This document shows, in pieces, positions 1 to 11,658 of a stretch of 64,000 nucleotides of DNA (position 1 is its first letter; every line of letters begins with the position of its first letter). Source of the DNA: Thalassia testudinum. Lineage: Eukaryota > Streptophyta > Magnoliopsida > Alismatales > Hydrocharitaceae. The translations under genes were made by a program, and so were the position numbers. The stretch lies in contig JAZHRO010000002.1 in the NCBI GenBank assembly GCA_037157565.1, positions 40,754,501-40,818,500 of the forward strand, read 5' to 3'. The notes beneath the pieces were generated by a model. The model saw only the letters and a list, made by a program, of their open reading frames with translations, made no database searches and had not been told where the DNA came from.

Positions 1-2776
1 ACGAAGAGAGATCCGCCAGCTAATGGCTGTGACGGCGGATGAGGAAGGTGGACGGAGGAGGCTCACTGGAGTTGGTGGAGATGGAGGTCAGGGAGAAAGG
101 AAGAAGGGGAATCCAGCCTCCAAACCAAGCTAAAGAGGTTGGCGATGCGATGTAGGTCCTTTTATAAGCCTAAGGAAGAGGTTTCCAAGCTTGGAAAGAA
201 GCTTTCAAGCTTGAGATCTTTGCACTCAAAAGGATACCTGAATCTTTCATGCGTTCGCAAGGGAGATTGGGAAAGACTTGGGGTCCAAGGGCAAATTCAT
301 TTGGAAGAGAATTCCTCAAGGAATCTCTTGTTCAAATTTGGGATTATTTGATTGAGAAACGAGCGAGAAAATCTCGCTCAAATCTCGCCGATGAGTTACA
401 GCTATTCCTAATGGCGGCAAGGACCTATATGTGAAGGAGATGGCAAAGTTAGGGGGTCCCTGTGATTGCACAACAATCATGCATCCAAAAACACCTGAAT
501 TGAACTAGATTCTAGCATAACTTCGAGTCCATGCATGCATAAGCATCGTAATTCGCACAACAGCTAGTTTATTAGTCATATAGATAAGATCGTCATTTTA
601 TGACCTAAAAGAGAGATGATTTTAATCGCAGATGATTCGAAGCCATGAGTATTAGATCAGATCGGACAAATCTGATTAGAATGATGACGGGAGTCCAACG
701 GCTCCAAAATCGTCCCGATCAAACAACCAGAGCATCGTGTGTAGTCCATAGAAGAACGAAGATCATGGAGCCAAAGGACAAATATCTGAGCCTCAGATGA
801 AGAATCCAATCGCACCGATGAATCCAAATCGACGATCGCAGTCCAACGACGCAAAAATCAACCCGATCGGAGGTCGACATCACCAAATACAAATAAAAGA
901 ATATGGACAGCCCTGATGGCGCCATGTGGCACCATCACAGCCGCTCCCTCACCACTGCCCCATCTAGGAAAGCCGCACCGCACACTATGGGCCATTGGAT
1001 CTTCATCCAATGGCCACGAGCTTGTCACGTTGCCCGCCTAGATCGGATAAGCATAAATAGAAACAAATAAGCATATATAACAAAAGGTTTGCGCAGCGCG
1101 TTGGCTTGCGTGCGTGCGTAAGCGCGAGATGTGGGTTCGAGCCTTGCACTGTGCGAAATTGAAGCGACATTGGTTATGCAGGTGCGGGCATGCGCAATTG
1201 CGTGATCGGAGGGCAGAGGCGTGACCACATGGTGCGATTAGAGCCCTCTGCGGGCGGACGCGCGATTGCAAGTGTTTTGCGAGATTAGGAAGGCGAGGCA
1301 AGCGCACGTAAGCCATCCGATAGTCACGATCCAACGGCTAAGGATAAGGCACTGAAAAGGGCCTTGCTGGTGCGTGCGCGGAAAGAGGTTGTTGCAACGG
1401 GCACACGAGGAGGAAGAGAAGCCATGTGATCTTTGATCCAACGCTCTAGCAGCTGCCACCAGAGCAAATCCGAGCGTCGAATGCTTTTTGAAGGCTATTT
1501 TGAGGCCAAATCAGAGTCATTGATCTCTCGATCAACGAATCAGATCGCCCAGGAGTTGTTACACAAGATTAAGGCCTCAAATACCTTTTTTGCCCCCCAT
1601 CAAAACTATAAAAGAAGGCCCAAGGCCCCCAGTTGAAGGCATCAACTTAGAATCTCTCTCCCATCAACTCCAGATCCCTTCTACCGTCTTCTCTGCAATT
1701 CTCCGTCCCTCTACAACTTCGTCCCAGCGCTCTAGATCTGAGGTGCTACCGCACCTCGCATAAGCATCCCACAAGTGATGTCGTCTCTCTGCACTTTCTC
1801 TCTCTCTATCTCTCTATCTCCTCCTTCTATCTATCTACTCTCTCTCTCTCTTTAGCATAGTACTTTCTACTTTGAAAACTGTTTATGAATGCAATAAAAT
1901 TCCGATATTCTAAATGCCTGATATCTGCTCTTTATATATATACACATATATAAATACCTGTTAGAACTAGTTTTCTGAAAAGCTTCCGTTAAAAATCGAG
2001 ATTGCCTCCCTGCGAACAACCCAATACTCATCGATTTTTTTTAGATAAATTTATTTGCCGTCGTGTTTTCATGCTATATTACAATTGAAGAATCTTTTAA
2101 AACACGAATTATGCGTCGAACACCCTGCAATAGATTTTGAAAGCTAGGGGTTTAAGTGAGAAAAGAAGAATCAGACTGGACCAAAATGTAAACTAGGTCA
2201 AGATGATCTCTGATTGGGCCCAAATTTTGGTACAAATTTAATTTGGACCCAAGGAATCTGATGGTGAAGTTGGATTTTGGTTTTGACCAAGTTTGATGGG
2301 GTAATTTATGCAAAAACTTAAATTAGGGTAATTATTTGTGTGAGACTCTATTCTAGGTCAACTAGGGCTCAGATGGTCAAATCAAGGATACCAAACCTTA
2401 GAGAATATTTTTCTATGATTTTTAGAAGATTTAGATGAATTTTATCCTAACTAGAACCTCAGTTAATTAAGAGGATCTATTTTTAGGATTTTAGATGTCC
2501 ATTAATTCTTAAAATGCGTGAAAACTCGTTTCTGTCTGCATAAACCCTCTTATTAGATATTAATGACCATTTTATCTTTAATAAACCCCTGAAATACCCA
2601 TGGTTATTTTGCATTTCGGATATTCTGTTAAAACTGCAGATTTACCCCTATTTTAATGTTAATCTCTCAGAATGAATATGCAGTGAGTTATGGCTCTTTG
2701 GTGATTATGTAGGAGCATTTGTCTGTTTATTATGATTAATTAAAGTTATTTACGGCAGATGATGACGTTATCATCA
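1..2776 (-). repeat. Athila-like family-B LTR, 3' LTR of a minus-strand element, cut by window start
   Basis: Read on the minus strand, the LTR begins at 2776 with TGATGATAACGTCATCA and continues to the left edge, interrupted by the solo LTR at 463-2122. It matches the plus-strand solo LTRs at 11659, 15198 and 55395 in the same order, including the stretches around 'aactttatcatc' and 'gacctagtttgc'. The sequence just outside it at 2777-2788 is a polypurine tract, so this is the 3' LTR of an element whose interior lies to the right. No matching 5' LTR on the minus strand was found. Confidence 0.75.
463..2122 (+). repeat. Solo LTR, Athila family A, with TSD CCCTG
   Basis: It starts TGATTGCACAACAATCA and ends GCGTCGAACA, the same termini as the LTRs of element A at 18982 and 31133. 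The five bases CCCTG occur immediately before (458-462) and after (2123-2127). A TATA box (TATAAAAG, 1607-1614) lies in the same relative place as in element A, followed by a CT-rich leader at about 1790-1850. It is inserted inside the family-B LTR. Short ORFs within it are not genes. Confidence 0.88.
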
Positions 2777-2788
2777 TACCCCCATGCC
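2777..2788 (-). other. Polypurine tract of the family-B element
   Basis: On the minus strand this reads GGCATGGGGGTA and directly abuts the LTR start TGATGA. The same 12 bases occur at the 3' LTR junctions of elements A (31121-31132) and C (39847-39858). It would prime plus-strand DNA synthesis during reverse transcription. Confidence 0.8.
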
Positions 2789-4199
2789 TAACTTTTGCTA
2801 GTCCCTTAGCAAAATCCTATGGAATTTAACTTGAATTCTAGACCACGCCTTTGATGCTCAGATCTTTGATGTGTGCTTTTTCTCTAGAGACTAGGTCAGA
2901 ATGCCAATAATAGGCCTAGAGGTACTCAAGTACCAACCAAGATCCATACCTAACCAACTTTAGCCTCAGTCTGCCGCCTAAGTCCCACTGAAACTATCCT
3001 AAGTCTTGTTTGACCCATCAGTTAAAGCACTCGTGCTTGTAACATGGTTAGTCCAGGTTTAGTTTGTAGTGTATTTTTGTAAGAGAGAGGGATAGAAGAA
3101 TTTTTGCATTTTTGGAGAGCTTTCTCTCTCTTTTTCTTTTCTTTGTTTCTAGCTTCGGATTGGCTCAAAACACGTTCTGAATCGGAATCCTTATTCCCAC
3201 CATCAATCCTCGTAGGGTCCCTGGCAATCGATGCTTCGAGATAGCACTGCCCATGGCAACCCCTGGAACCCTGGCTTTCGACACTTCGAGATAGTGCCGC
3301 CCATAGCGTTCTGTAGCTAAATTCAGGCCTTGGCAATCGACATTTCAGGATAATCCTACCCATGGCACCTGAACCAGTACAAGGTGCTTACATGCCCCCA
3401 GTAGGATATTTAGATATCCTAGGATGCAAGCACCAAGTAGACGATATGTTATTGCGCATCTTCGAGGGGAATTCCCACCTCTCCACGCCAGGAACTCGTT
3501 TAAATCAACTTGTGTTTATAAGCCGCTCCTAATCTAGGTAGCTTTTTCATAACAGAATAAATGCTTTTGTGTGATTTTGATTGATTAAGTGCACTGAACC
3601 AGACTGGTGTGTGGATTAGGTTGCTTAAGTTACCGAGTCTCGCAAACCAAAGGTCAGTTAACAAGGTCGAATAATCCCTAACCCTTAGACCTAATACATA
3701 AGCTTCGTATTTTCCTCAACCTCCTGAGGATTATTTAGATCTTAATGGATACGTGAATTTTTAAGCCTAAAAATAAGCCCAAGAGGCCTAAGATTAGCAC
3801 TCATACTAATCTCCATGTCTCTCTGTCATTTCAGAGCATAATTTTTTCTTTCGATTAGGTCTAGAACTTAAATAATTTCCATAATCATTTACTAATGACT
3901 AACACTTTTTGTTTCAAATTGTGGCTCCTTTTTTACATTTAAATCACCTCCTCTTTTCCTCCTCAAAATAATATGCAATTAAGCTCGCAAAATTCCCCCC
4001 CCCCTTTCCCCAATTTTTTATTTTTTTTCAATTTTTTTATTTTTTTGGTTTTTTGGAATATATATATATATATGTTTTTGTGAGAACCCCTCAGAAACTT
4101 TTAATTTCCATATGTCTGCACTTTAACACCCCCCCATGCCTAAGTTTTGCAATGTCTTCATTGTAAACTGGAGGGTATGAAATAAGATTGGGTCAAGGA
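2789..4199 (-). other. Non-coding 3' interior of the family-B element
   Basis: No convincing gene is present. The part next to the polypurine tract ('ttgctagtccc') is also found in the same place in element C (about 39865). Positions 3990-4080 hold C, T and TA tracts. A second polypurine-like block at 4125-4163 is shared with elements A and C. The 113-codon open frame at 3022-3363 on the minus strand resembles no protein I know and is probably spurious. Confidence 0.6.
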
Positions 4200-4643
4200 T
4201 TAGAACAGGTTCAAAGGGTGAGTGAACGGGTTGAGATGACTATTGCGGATGATTGCAAGCTCTGGTATGTGTACTAGAGGTGGAGTCAGCTGTTCTAACT
4301 CTGAACTCAAAGTGCAGTGGATGTGAAGCTCAAAAGGATAATCAGAAGGGTCTCGAGTTTTTGGAATGACAAGTTGCCTCCTGTTAAGTGCTAAATTCAA
4401 TGCCTTCAGTCGAGCAGAAGTTGATCAAGGAGGAGTGGTCAAATCAGAAGAATTTTGTAGAACAAGCACCTTGATTAAAAGCTTGGTTGGTCCAACCAAG
4501 TACTTGTTTAGATCTACAGGCTGATGATGCAGGCCAAACCCAATTAATCTGGTGGGTTGATGGATGTGAATCAATAGATGTGGTGCCCACCAAATACTTT
4601 GAGGTTCAAACAGATATGGCAATGAAAATTGTGGGTTTGGCTG
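4200..4643 (-). pseudogene. C-terminal part of an unknown element-encoded ORF
   Basis: This is the distal part of the reading frame that begins at about 8693 and is split by the solo LTR at 4644-7339. The frame across the insertion is continuous once the LTR and one copy of the GGCTG duplication are disregarded. It holds one in-frame stop (4425-4427) and resumes in the same frame to a stop at 4200. The product is rich in Leu, Pro and His and has no domain I recognise. It ends about 40 bp before the conserved polypurine-like block, the position that the end of pol occupies in elements A and C. Confidence 0.55.
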
Positions 4644-6001
4644 TGTAACGACCCGGTTCCCGAGTCCCTACGAGACACGAGAATCGGACCGACTCGACTA
4701 ATCCCAAGACCCAGTCGTCCAACGAGGAAGTAACCAAAAGACAGTAAAATAAACCACATTCAGCATGAATATAACTAACAGTAAGAAAGTACAGCAGTAA
4801 GGAAAGAAACTACTACTGTAGGCACCACCACAACAGTAAAACAACATTTATCATATAACAAAAACTGCAGGTAAAGAAGGTACAGCGGAAACAAAACTAC
4901 TCACTAGGACAGAAACAAAAGAAGGTACAAAGCTGTGGCAACTCTACTGGACCCTACTCGGCCCAGCGTCCTCTGCAGCCGCCGACCCTGGCTGCTCAAC
5001 ACCTGGTCCTGAAAAAGGTAACGAGTGTAACACGTCAGCAAAACGCTGAGTAGAGTGGCAAACTAACTAAAGGCAACAGTAGAGTGTACAGTAGTTGTTA
5101 TGTTCTATTACTTTCTTTTATTTACATCTTTCGATTTTTCTCACTATTTCATTTACTTCTCAGATCCTTTACTTGATCTCGGATGTCCTCGTGGGACGAT
5201 CTTGATTGCAGTCTTTTCCAAAAGTAGAAGTAGCACGTGGTGCTCTCCTGGCCGGGAGAGTCCCCCGTGGTGATCCTACCCTCAGTCAACCACCCCAAGG
5301 TCACTGACAGACGTAACGGTGACTACGGCACGCGCGATAAACGCACAGGTAGCTAGCCCGTACTGGCACGCGGTCAGTCGTTTCCATTAACGGGTGCGCC
5401 CAAAGCACAGCACGGAACCAGGGCAGAGCCCTCTCAGTAACAGGGGTCCAACCCCTCCACAGTAACCAAACCGGGGCCTTGCCCCTCCACAGTCCGCGCA
5501 CCCTCGCCTGACTACCCTGGTTTGCCCTAGTGGGCCTAACAAGTCGGTGAAGGAGGCTAGCAGAACCCCGGGGCCCGTGGGGTAGCTAGTACTCTCCTAA
5601 CACTAGTAGCTCTCCTCGGTACTACGTACACGAGGGCCAACAAGTCGGTACAGAGCGGCCAAGCCTAACCCCGGGTCCCTGGGGCGGCTGGCCCCACTCT
5701 GCACTAAAACAGGTACAGGTACTTCCCTCGGTACTGCGTACCCAAGAGACAGTACAAACTACATCTCAGTTCCATTCCTTTTCTTTCCAGGAGCTCCACT
5801 CCTAATTCCCCGTAGGGTTCCAGCCCTTTATCTCAGAACATCATATGTTTCACTTTCCAGATTCACGTTCTCAATTTCCATGATCTCAAGCATGTTTCTT
5901 TGTTCATAACAGGCAGCTGTTAATTAATTTCACAGGCAGCTTATATATTCCTTTCCATTTTTCCAAGACTGCAGTAATATACATTCCACTAGTTTTTCCA
6001 T

Positions 6002-6130
6002 CCTAGGATTCATGCCATATCCTAGGATCTATCATACAATCTAGTTTTCCGGCCCTAGGATTCATGCAACACCTAGGAGCTATCATTCCATACATTTCTC
6101 ATTCCTAGGATTCATGCAATGCCCTAGGTT
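6002..6130. repeat. Three-copy tandem repeat around CCTAGG
   Basis: The string CCTAGGATTCATGC starts at 6002, 6054 and 6104, giving periods of 52 and 50 bp. Each unit carries a second CCTAGG-like palindrome about 20 bp later. It lies inside the solo LTR at 4644-7339. Confidence 0.75.
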
Positions 6131-6413
6131 CTAGTTATGATTCCATACTTTAACAGATTTTTTTTAATACTTAAAACCACTCTACCAGGTACAACGGGAG
6201 TAATGGGGGCGTGGTCGGGAATCCCGCGCGCCTCCGCGACTCTCAAGACGGCAACCGAACGAGGTCCTATCACAAGGATCAAACACAAGGAGTGTCTCAA
6301 AACAGTGTATAGCTACTGTAGGCGGGTAGAGGAATAAATTCTGAAACGAACGCAACTCGAATCGCGGAAAACGGAGCCCAAACGGGCCCTAACGGGTCGA
6401 GAAAGACAATACT

Positions 6414-7325
6414 GTGCAAAATCAGACGTCTGGAACTCCTTCCAGACGTCTTAAACGGTGGATCAGAGAATTACCTGTTCGGCTTGGTTCCCCGGACGTC
6501 CAGAAGTCTGTGGGGACGTCTCTCCTAGATCCCAGACGTCCGATGGTCTCTCCGGACGTCTGGAGGTCACTCCCGCCGTCTGGTACAACTTCCAGACGTC
6601 TGATTCGCAAAGGATGACGAATCCGAGCACCTGCGCACAGCCAACCCTCCTCCCTCAGTATGGTCAGTCGACAAAAAGAAGGAGAAAGCGGAACTCACCT
6701 TTCAGACGTCTGTATGATCTCACAGACGTCGACCTTGTCGTCTGGATATCAGTCCAGACGTCTGATTCTGGAGATTTTTCCAGAATCAGAACCTCGCTCG
6801 GCCTCCGCTCGCGACGCCGCCCGCGTCGCACCTCGCGCGTCCGCTGCTCCGCCCGCAGCAGGTCCCTCTCCGCGACGCTCTGCGCCCCCTGCGCCCTCCA
6901 CCGGCCGGCCAAGCCGCTCCCGGCGAGCTCGCCCTCACGGCAGAGTCCCGCCCTCGCACGCCGCAGCTCCTCCGCGCCTACTGCGGCCGCCGCTGCCGCT
7001 GCGCCCTCGCGTCCGCTCGCTCTCGCGCACAGGCAGGAGAGAAGGAGGAAGATGGTGGAGACGGGAGGGGAGGCGCGCCCCCTCCCCCTTTTAACGCCGC
7101 GCGGAGAGGAGGGAGAGACGGTCGCAGTCGCCTGCAGCCGCAGAGAAGATGCGGGATCGCAGGTCTGCGCGCACAGGCGCGCAGACGAATATCCCGTGCG
7201 AGCATAACTGTTCGCCAGACGTCTGTAAACTATCCCGGACGTCTGGTCAGACGTCCGGATGTGATCCCAGACGTCTTTACAGACGTCTGGGCCACCTCCC
7301 AGACGTCTTAAAAGACGTCTGGGGC
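6414..7325. repeat. Two clusters of AGACGTCT-type palindromes
   Basis: About 17 exact or one-to-two-mismatch copies of CAGACGTCTG occur at 6414-6780 and 7210-7325, with irregular spacing of 12-60 bp. The GC-rich block lies between the two clusters. The core ACGT is the core recognised by plant bZIP factors; that role here is inference. Confidence 0.8.
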
Positions 7326-7344
7326 ACGCGCTCGTTACAGGCTG

Positions 7345-8693
7345 ACTCCAACCAGCCTGATCAAAGTAGGGATCCTCAAAAGAGAACAAATCTGTGGATG
7401 ATGTAGGAACCCTACAAGAGTGATCAGAAAAGGGTAGGACGTGATTTGCATTTTGATCGATGTCCGAAACCTGATGAAAAGATGGAGAAGAATCATGTGC
7501 GACCAGATCATAAAGAGAGGAATCAGAGTAAAAATTGATTCCGGTGGCGGGTCGGGGTTGGAATCAGATTTGAGAAGGTTTTGTATGTGTTGTAGAAGAG
7601 ATGGCATCATGGAGATTCAAATCATTGACCTCATCATCAAAATCAAAGGGCGGGTCGTGGTCACTGAAGTCGTAAACTAGTTTGGAGTTATTAGGAAACA
7701 ACAGTTCTCCGAAATCAGAGTAAGATTCGAAATCATCGGAGAACTTGCAAAGATCATGTTCTGAACTTAATTCCAGATCAAAGGTTCCACCACAAAAAGG
7801 ATCAAGATGTGTAGAAGCAACAACCTGACTTGGATCTAACCTACTTTCGGATTCTAAGCTCAAAAAGGTGTCCTTATTAGGTATGGGCTCAGGTTCCTAG
7901 TACCTAGGATAGACCCAATCAAGTCCCAGCTCTTCCAATCCCCCAATTTCTGTATCATAGATTAGCGTGACTTTCAAAGAATCAATTAGTGTCTCTGAGG
8001 AGGTTGGAGAGGTGTATTCATCAAATACAGGCCCTGAATCTTTTTTCAAATTTGAAATCTGTATTTCATCACATGGGGCCTCATACTCATCCCAATTAGG
8101 CTCAAATCTAAATTCTAGGTTAAAGGTAGGCATTGGGTCACTAGGATCTAGGCTGGGTTCCACAGGGATGTCAGAATTGCTCTCGAGAATCACCTTAATA
8201 GGATAAGGCTCGGGATTTACACTCTCTAGAGGTTTTATTTTAAGCTCAACATCATAGGTGTTAGGGAAATTTAAACTCGATGGACCAGCTTCCTGGTTTC
8301 CTAGGGCCAGTTCAGAATTGGGAACACCTGCAATTGGATCCTCACAACCCTCACCAAGATAAGGTATGTTAATTGTTATGACATTTGAATCTAATTCCAT
8401 TTGGGTTGGGGGTCCATAACAACCTTGATCATCAAACCCGGGATTTAGGAAATTACGTAGATCACTAGAATTACTCCAAGATGTCTTATTAACTTTTGAC
8501 GGGTATTTTTGATCAATGGATCTATATAACCTATTCAGCAATTCTCCCCATCTTTCTAAAATATTCTGGAGTTCTTCCGAAAATGAAGGATTTGACCAAT
8601 ATTGCAGACAATCATTGTGCAATTTCACCAATTCAATGTGTTCTGCTAAGAGATCATCCCAGGTTGAACCATGGTTTATTCGTGTCCATACCT
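7345..8693 (-). pseudogene. Unknown acidic ORF inside the family-B element, N-terminal part
   Basis: One reading frame runs from about 8693 down to the LTR insertion at 7344 and resumes at 4643-4200, together about 600 codons. Over this length I see only three in-frame stops (7897, 7564 and 4425) and no frameshift. The N-terminal 70 residues look helical and start around a WDDLLAEH stretch. The following 300 residues are rich in Asp, Glu, Pro and Ser. I see no zinc knuckle, protease, RT or integrase motif. A sequence resembling a 3' splice site (TTATTTTATAG) directly precedes the frame on the minus strand. The frame lies just upstream of the block that follows pol in related elements. It could be an element-specific protein or a captured host exon. 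I do not recognise the function. Confidence 0.6.
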
Positions 8694-11653
8694 ATAAAAT
8701 AAGTTAAAAATGCTAAATTAAATACCAATTAATCTTAATAATAATTTAATTAATAATTTGGACTCAATTAATAACCATTTATCTAGTTATTTAATATTTA
8801 AACTAAATTAATATTAAGAACTAAGTATGTAATTAACCTATTTAAATTAATCACTTTAATAAATATAGCTAAAAAGGAAAAAAATGTAATTCTAAGACAT
8901 AAATATAATATTTACCTAATTTAGAATTATACATAAAAAGTTGAAAAAGAAATAAATTAAAATAAGCCTTAAACTCACTATTTATGTTTAGGTCCTTAAT
9001 TTCCATTCCAATTGAGTCCTTTCATAGCAATCTGGTCCTTCACTTTTTATTACAAAAAGGCCCCTACGTACACAGCCATCTTCTTCTTCATTTCTTCTTC
9101 TTCCTCAACTACGAACAGCCGAGGAGATCTGGTAACCATACTTCTCGATCACCTTCTATCCATCATCAGAACTCCACCATTGCCGCCATCCTTCCGCTCA
9201 CCTTCCCCGTCCCATCCGACGGTCCGGATGACCTCCTAATTCTGTTTTTCCTAGGTGAAGAAGCTCATCGGCGTTGAAGACGACGCCGGTGAGTTAGGAT
9301 GTACCTAGACGATATTCCGTTCAAGTTTTTCCCCTTTGACCACCTACTTCACCTATAAATAGCCATGGCCACCTCTGATTTGAAGAATCGACCCCCTTCC
9401 CTCTTCTTCCACTGCGGTCGTTTAGTAGGTCTTCTTCCTCACTCTAGCATCTTCCCATCTCTGTTCTCAAGCACTACCGCTGAGGAGCGCTACTTCCCTC
9501 ACCTCCTCTTCCTCTCCTTCGCCCTGCCACCAGCGTTGGAGTGCACCATAGCTTTGATTCTGTCTGCTTCTATTGGTCGGAGTTTCTCTCCTCACCTCGT
9601 CTGATTTTGATCCTGTTCTTACCCTGCCAAAGGCGAGATCTCTCACCTCTTTCGTCAAGTAAGTAGTTCTAACACTTAAGCGTAATCTTAGCTAGGAATT
9701 AGGTGTGTAATTGTAGGAGTAGGCGTAGATTAGATTGAATTCTCACTATCTTCTCCGTCTCTGGTGAACTTCAATTCATGTCTTTATCCACTTGATCACC
9801 TTCTTCATCCTTCCACAATCACTTCCCACTTTTTCCCTCGTTTAATTAAAAACTTATACACCTAATCCATTCCTCCTTCACCAGAGACATCTGATTTCCA
9901 TAGCGGAGGTCTTTAGCTTAGTTCACAGCCACTAAGGGCCCTTCGTCATATTTCCATCACATCAGGGCCCCAATCTCACTTCCAATTAGGGAAATTATCA
10001 TCTCCACATAAAACACCTAATTCCACCTTCACCCTCTGAGCTACTGTCAGTGGTGAGCTCAGAGATGCTAATCCGTCTAAGTAATCACTTCCACAGCATC
10101 GCCTGACCCTATTTAATAGTTTCCCTCATTCAATTAGGAGGGAGATGAGTTCTTGAGTTTAGGCAAACTCAAAGTTTGAGTTTACTAAATTGATGATTAA
10201 TCCTTATGTCTGATTATCAATCGTATTAATTGAGATGTTCTTAAGGTTTTGTGCAACCCTAGGAATCGATCAAGACCAGTCCTAATGTGTTTCATGGAGA
10301 TTTCATCTCCAACATACTCAAACAATGTTCATCGGAGCTCTGGCGAGCTCTAGCGTACCAAAATTGATTCTCAGCCTTTAGAACTCTCTCAGAAGTTCCA
10401 GATCACTTCTCTATGATCATGAGAACAGGAAACAACAATTAAGGTTGTGTTTTAATGAGAACTATTTCTGTTGGGTATCATCTTCCTCAACTCTGGTAGA
10501 GTTGAGGAGATTTCTTCAGACCACTTCTGATCTTAGTGACAGATCTAGAAGCTTCAGTAGAACTTAAGGAAGCTAGAGTGGTATTCAGATAGGACTGAGA
10601 ACTCTTGAGCTGATCTGTCGAGCAACCCCACATTCGAGCTCAGGCAGCAATGCTTGAGAGCACTCAAGGAGTGCTCAAAATCCTATTTTGAAGTGAGCAA
10701 CAGCTTCCTGAGGTTGAATTAGTTCAGATTAGGTCTTTAATTTGAATCTGTGGAGCTTTATTTTGAAAGTCAACTTTTCAGACTCGTTAGTCAAATCTGA
10801 GTTATTCTTGGGCTTATAAGGATTGATACTCTTATTTGAGGGTAGATTCGAGCTCATATTATGATTTTAAATCATTTAGAATATATTTGGATAAGATTTA
10901 TTGAAGAATCTGAGATATTTCATTATCTATGCGATTTGGGTTATTTCTGAACCCAAAGATGTTCATGGTGCTTCTGATGAGATTTGAACTTGAATTCCAA
11001 TCAGATTAATCATGTATAACCTTCTGATTTCATTTAGATCTCTTCTTGAGGTTTAGCTCTCTCTATTAGGCTGATTCGAGCTTGAATCAGTGTTTTGAAC
11101 CTCCAAATTAGAAGCTTCGAAGCTTCTGAGCTTTCCAGAACTTCTTAGACCTCTCTCCCTCTTTTGAATAATGGGAAATGCTTCACTGAAGCATCTCAAA
11201 CCCTCAATTGAGGGAATTAATTCCTCTACAGATCAAAAGACCTAAGATTTCTCCTCTGAGGTGCATTCCAACTGTGAAGAACAGTGCCTGATCATCCCAT
11301 GAATCCTTGGATCAAATTTGATCCAAACACCAAATTGTTGCTAAAATAGGATAGAGGACCTCTAGAACTTTCCATCGAGCTACTGTGAGCTCAATTTGGT
11401 GAGCAGAGTTGGCCGGAATCAACATCTGAAGTTGATGGCTGCCAAAGTGATGTCTGAAGGAGGACCTGCTAGCGTTAGTCCTACATCGGGAGTGTATGAA
11501 GCCACACCTTAGTATATTAGGATTTTGTGCACCTAGCGCTTCGGTCGTCAGCACTGGGCACACATATCCTCTACTTCCCTCTATGCATGCGGTGCACGTG
11601 AGCGTGAGCGTGTACATGTGCAGGTGTGTGCGCACTTGTGTGCGTGGGCCCGG
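8694..11653. other. Non-coding stretch with a promoter-like segment; origin unclear
   Basis: Positions 8700-8960 are AT-rich. From about 8990 the text resembles LTR U3 sequence ('aggtccttaattt', 'aaaaaggcccct'). A TATA box (TATAAATA, 9354-9361) is followed by a pyrimidine-rich leader. The rest to 11653 shows no protein signature. Near 11480 the string 'tagtcctacatcggg' resembles the corresponding part of family-B LTRs. I read the region as old LTR-type DNA but could not find paired ends. Confidence 0.4.
9354..9361 (+). promoter_or_regulatory. TATA box
   Basis: TATAAATA is preceded by 'cacc' and followed by a CT-rich leader, the arrangement of plant pol II promoters and of LTR promoters. No coding region follows within 1 kb, so it is more likely part of a retrotransposon LTR than of a gene. 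Confidence 0.45.
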
Positions 11654-11658
11654 GTGGG

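Larger units (their letters stand above)
4644..7339 (+). repeat. Solo LTR with perfect 8-bp terminal repeats and TSD GGCTG
   Basis: It starts TGTAACGA and ends with the exact inverse TCGTTACA. GGCTG flanks it at 4639-4643 and 7340-7344. A TGTAAC start followed by an ACCC-type motif resembles LTRs of the Del/Tekay branch of Ty3/gypsy, but without an interior the family is uncertain. The strand is inferred from that resemblance only. It contains a three-copy repeat around CCTAGG (6002-6130), palindrome arrays (6414-7325) and a strongly GC-rich block (about 6790-7200). The open frames of 144-249 codons in the GC-rich block are shadows on both strands with no protein signature. Confidence 0.85.

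Noticed and set aside
3022..3363. 113-codon minus-strand frame
   Set aside because: It lies between the polypurine tract and the second polypurine-like block, where elements A and C are non-coding. The sequence has no recognisable motif.
6414..7325. CRISPR-like look of repeated short palindromes
   Set aside because: Spacing is irregular, the repeats are only 8-10 bp, and the genome is a plant's.
6458..7389. Overlapping open frames of 144, 249 and 241 codons on both strands
   Set aside because: They lie in the GC-rich part of a solo LTR, where stops are rare by composition. They have no domain signature, and one of them merely runs from the unknown ORF into the LTR.
9365..9658. Short frames after the TATA box at 9354, possible host gene
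   Set aside because: They are low-complexity, Ser- and Pro-rich, in a CT-rich leader. No downstream exon could be found.
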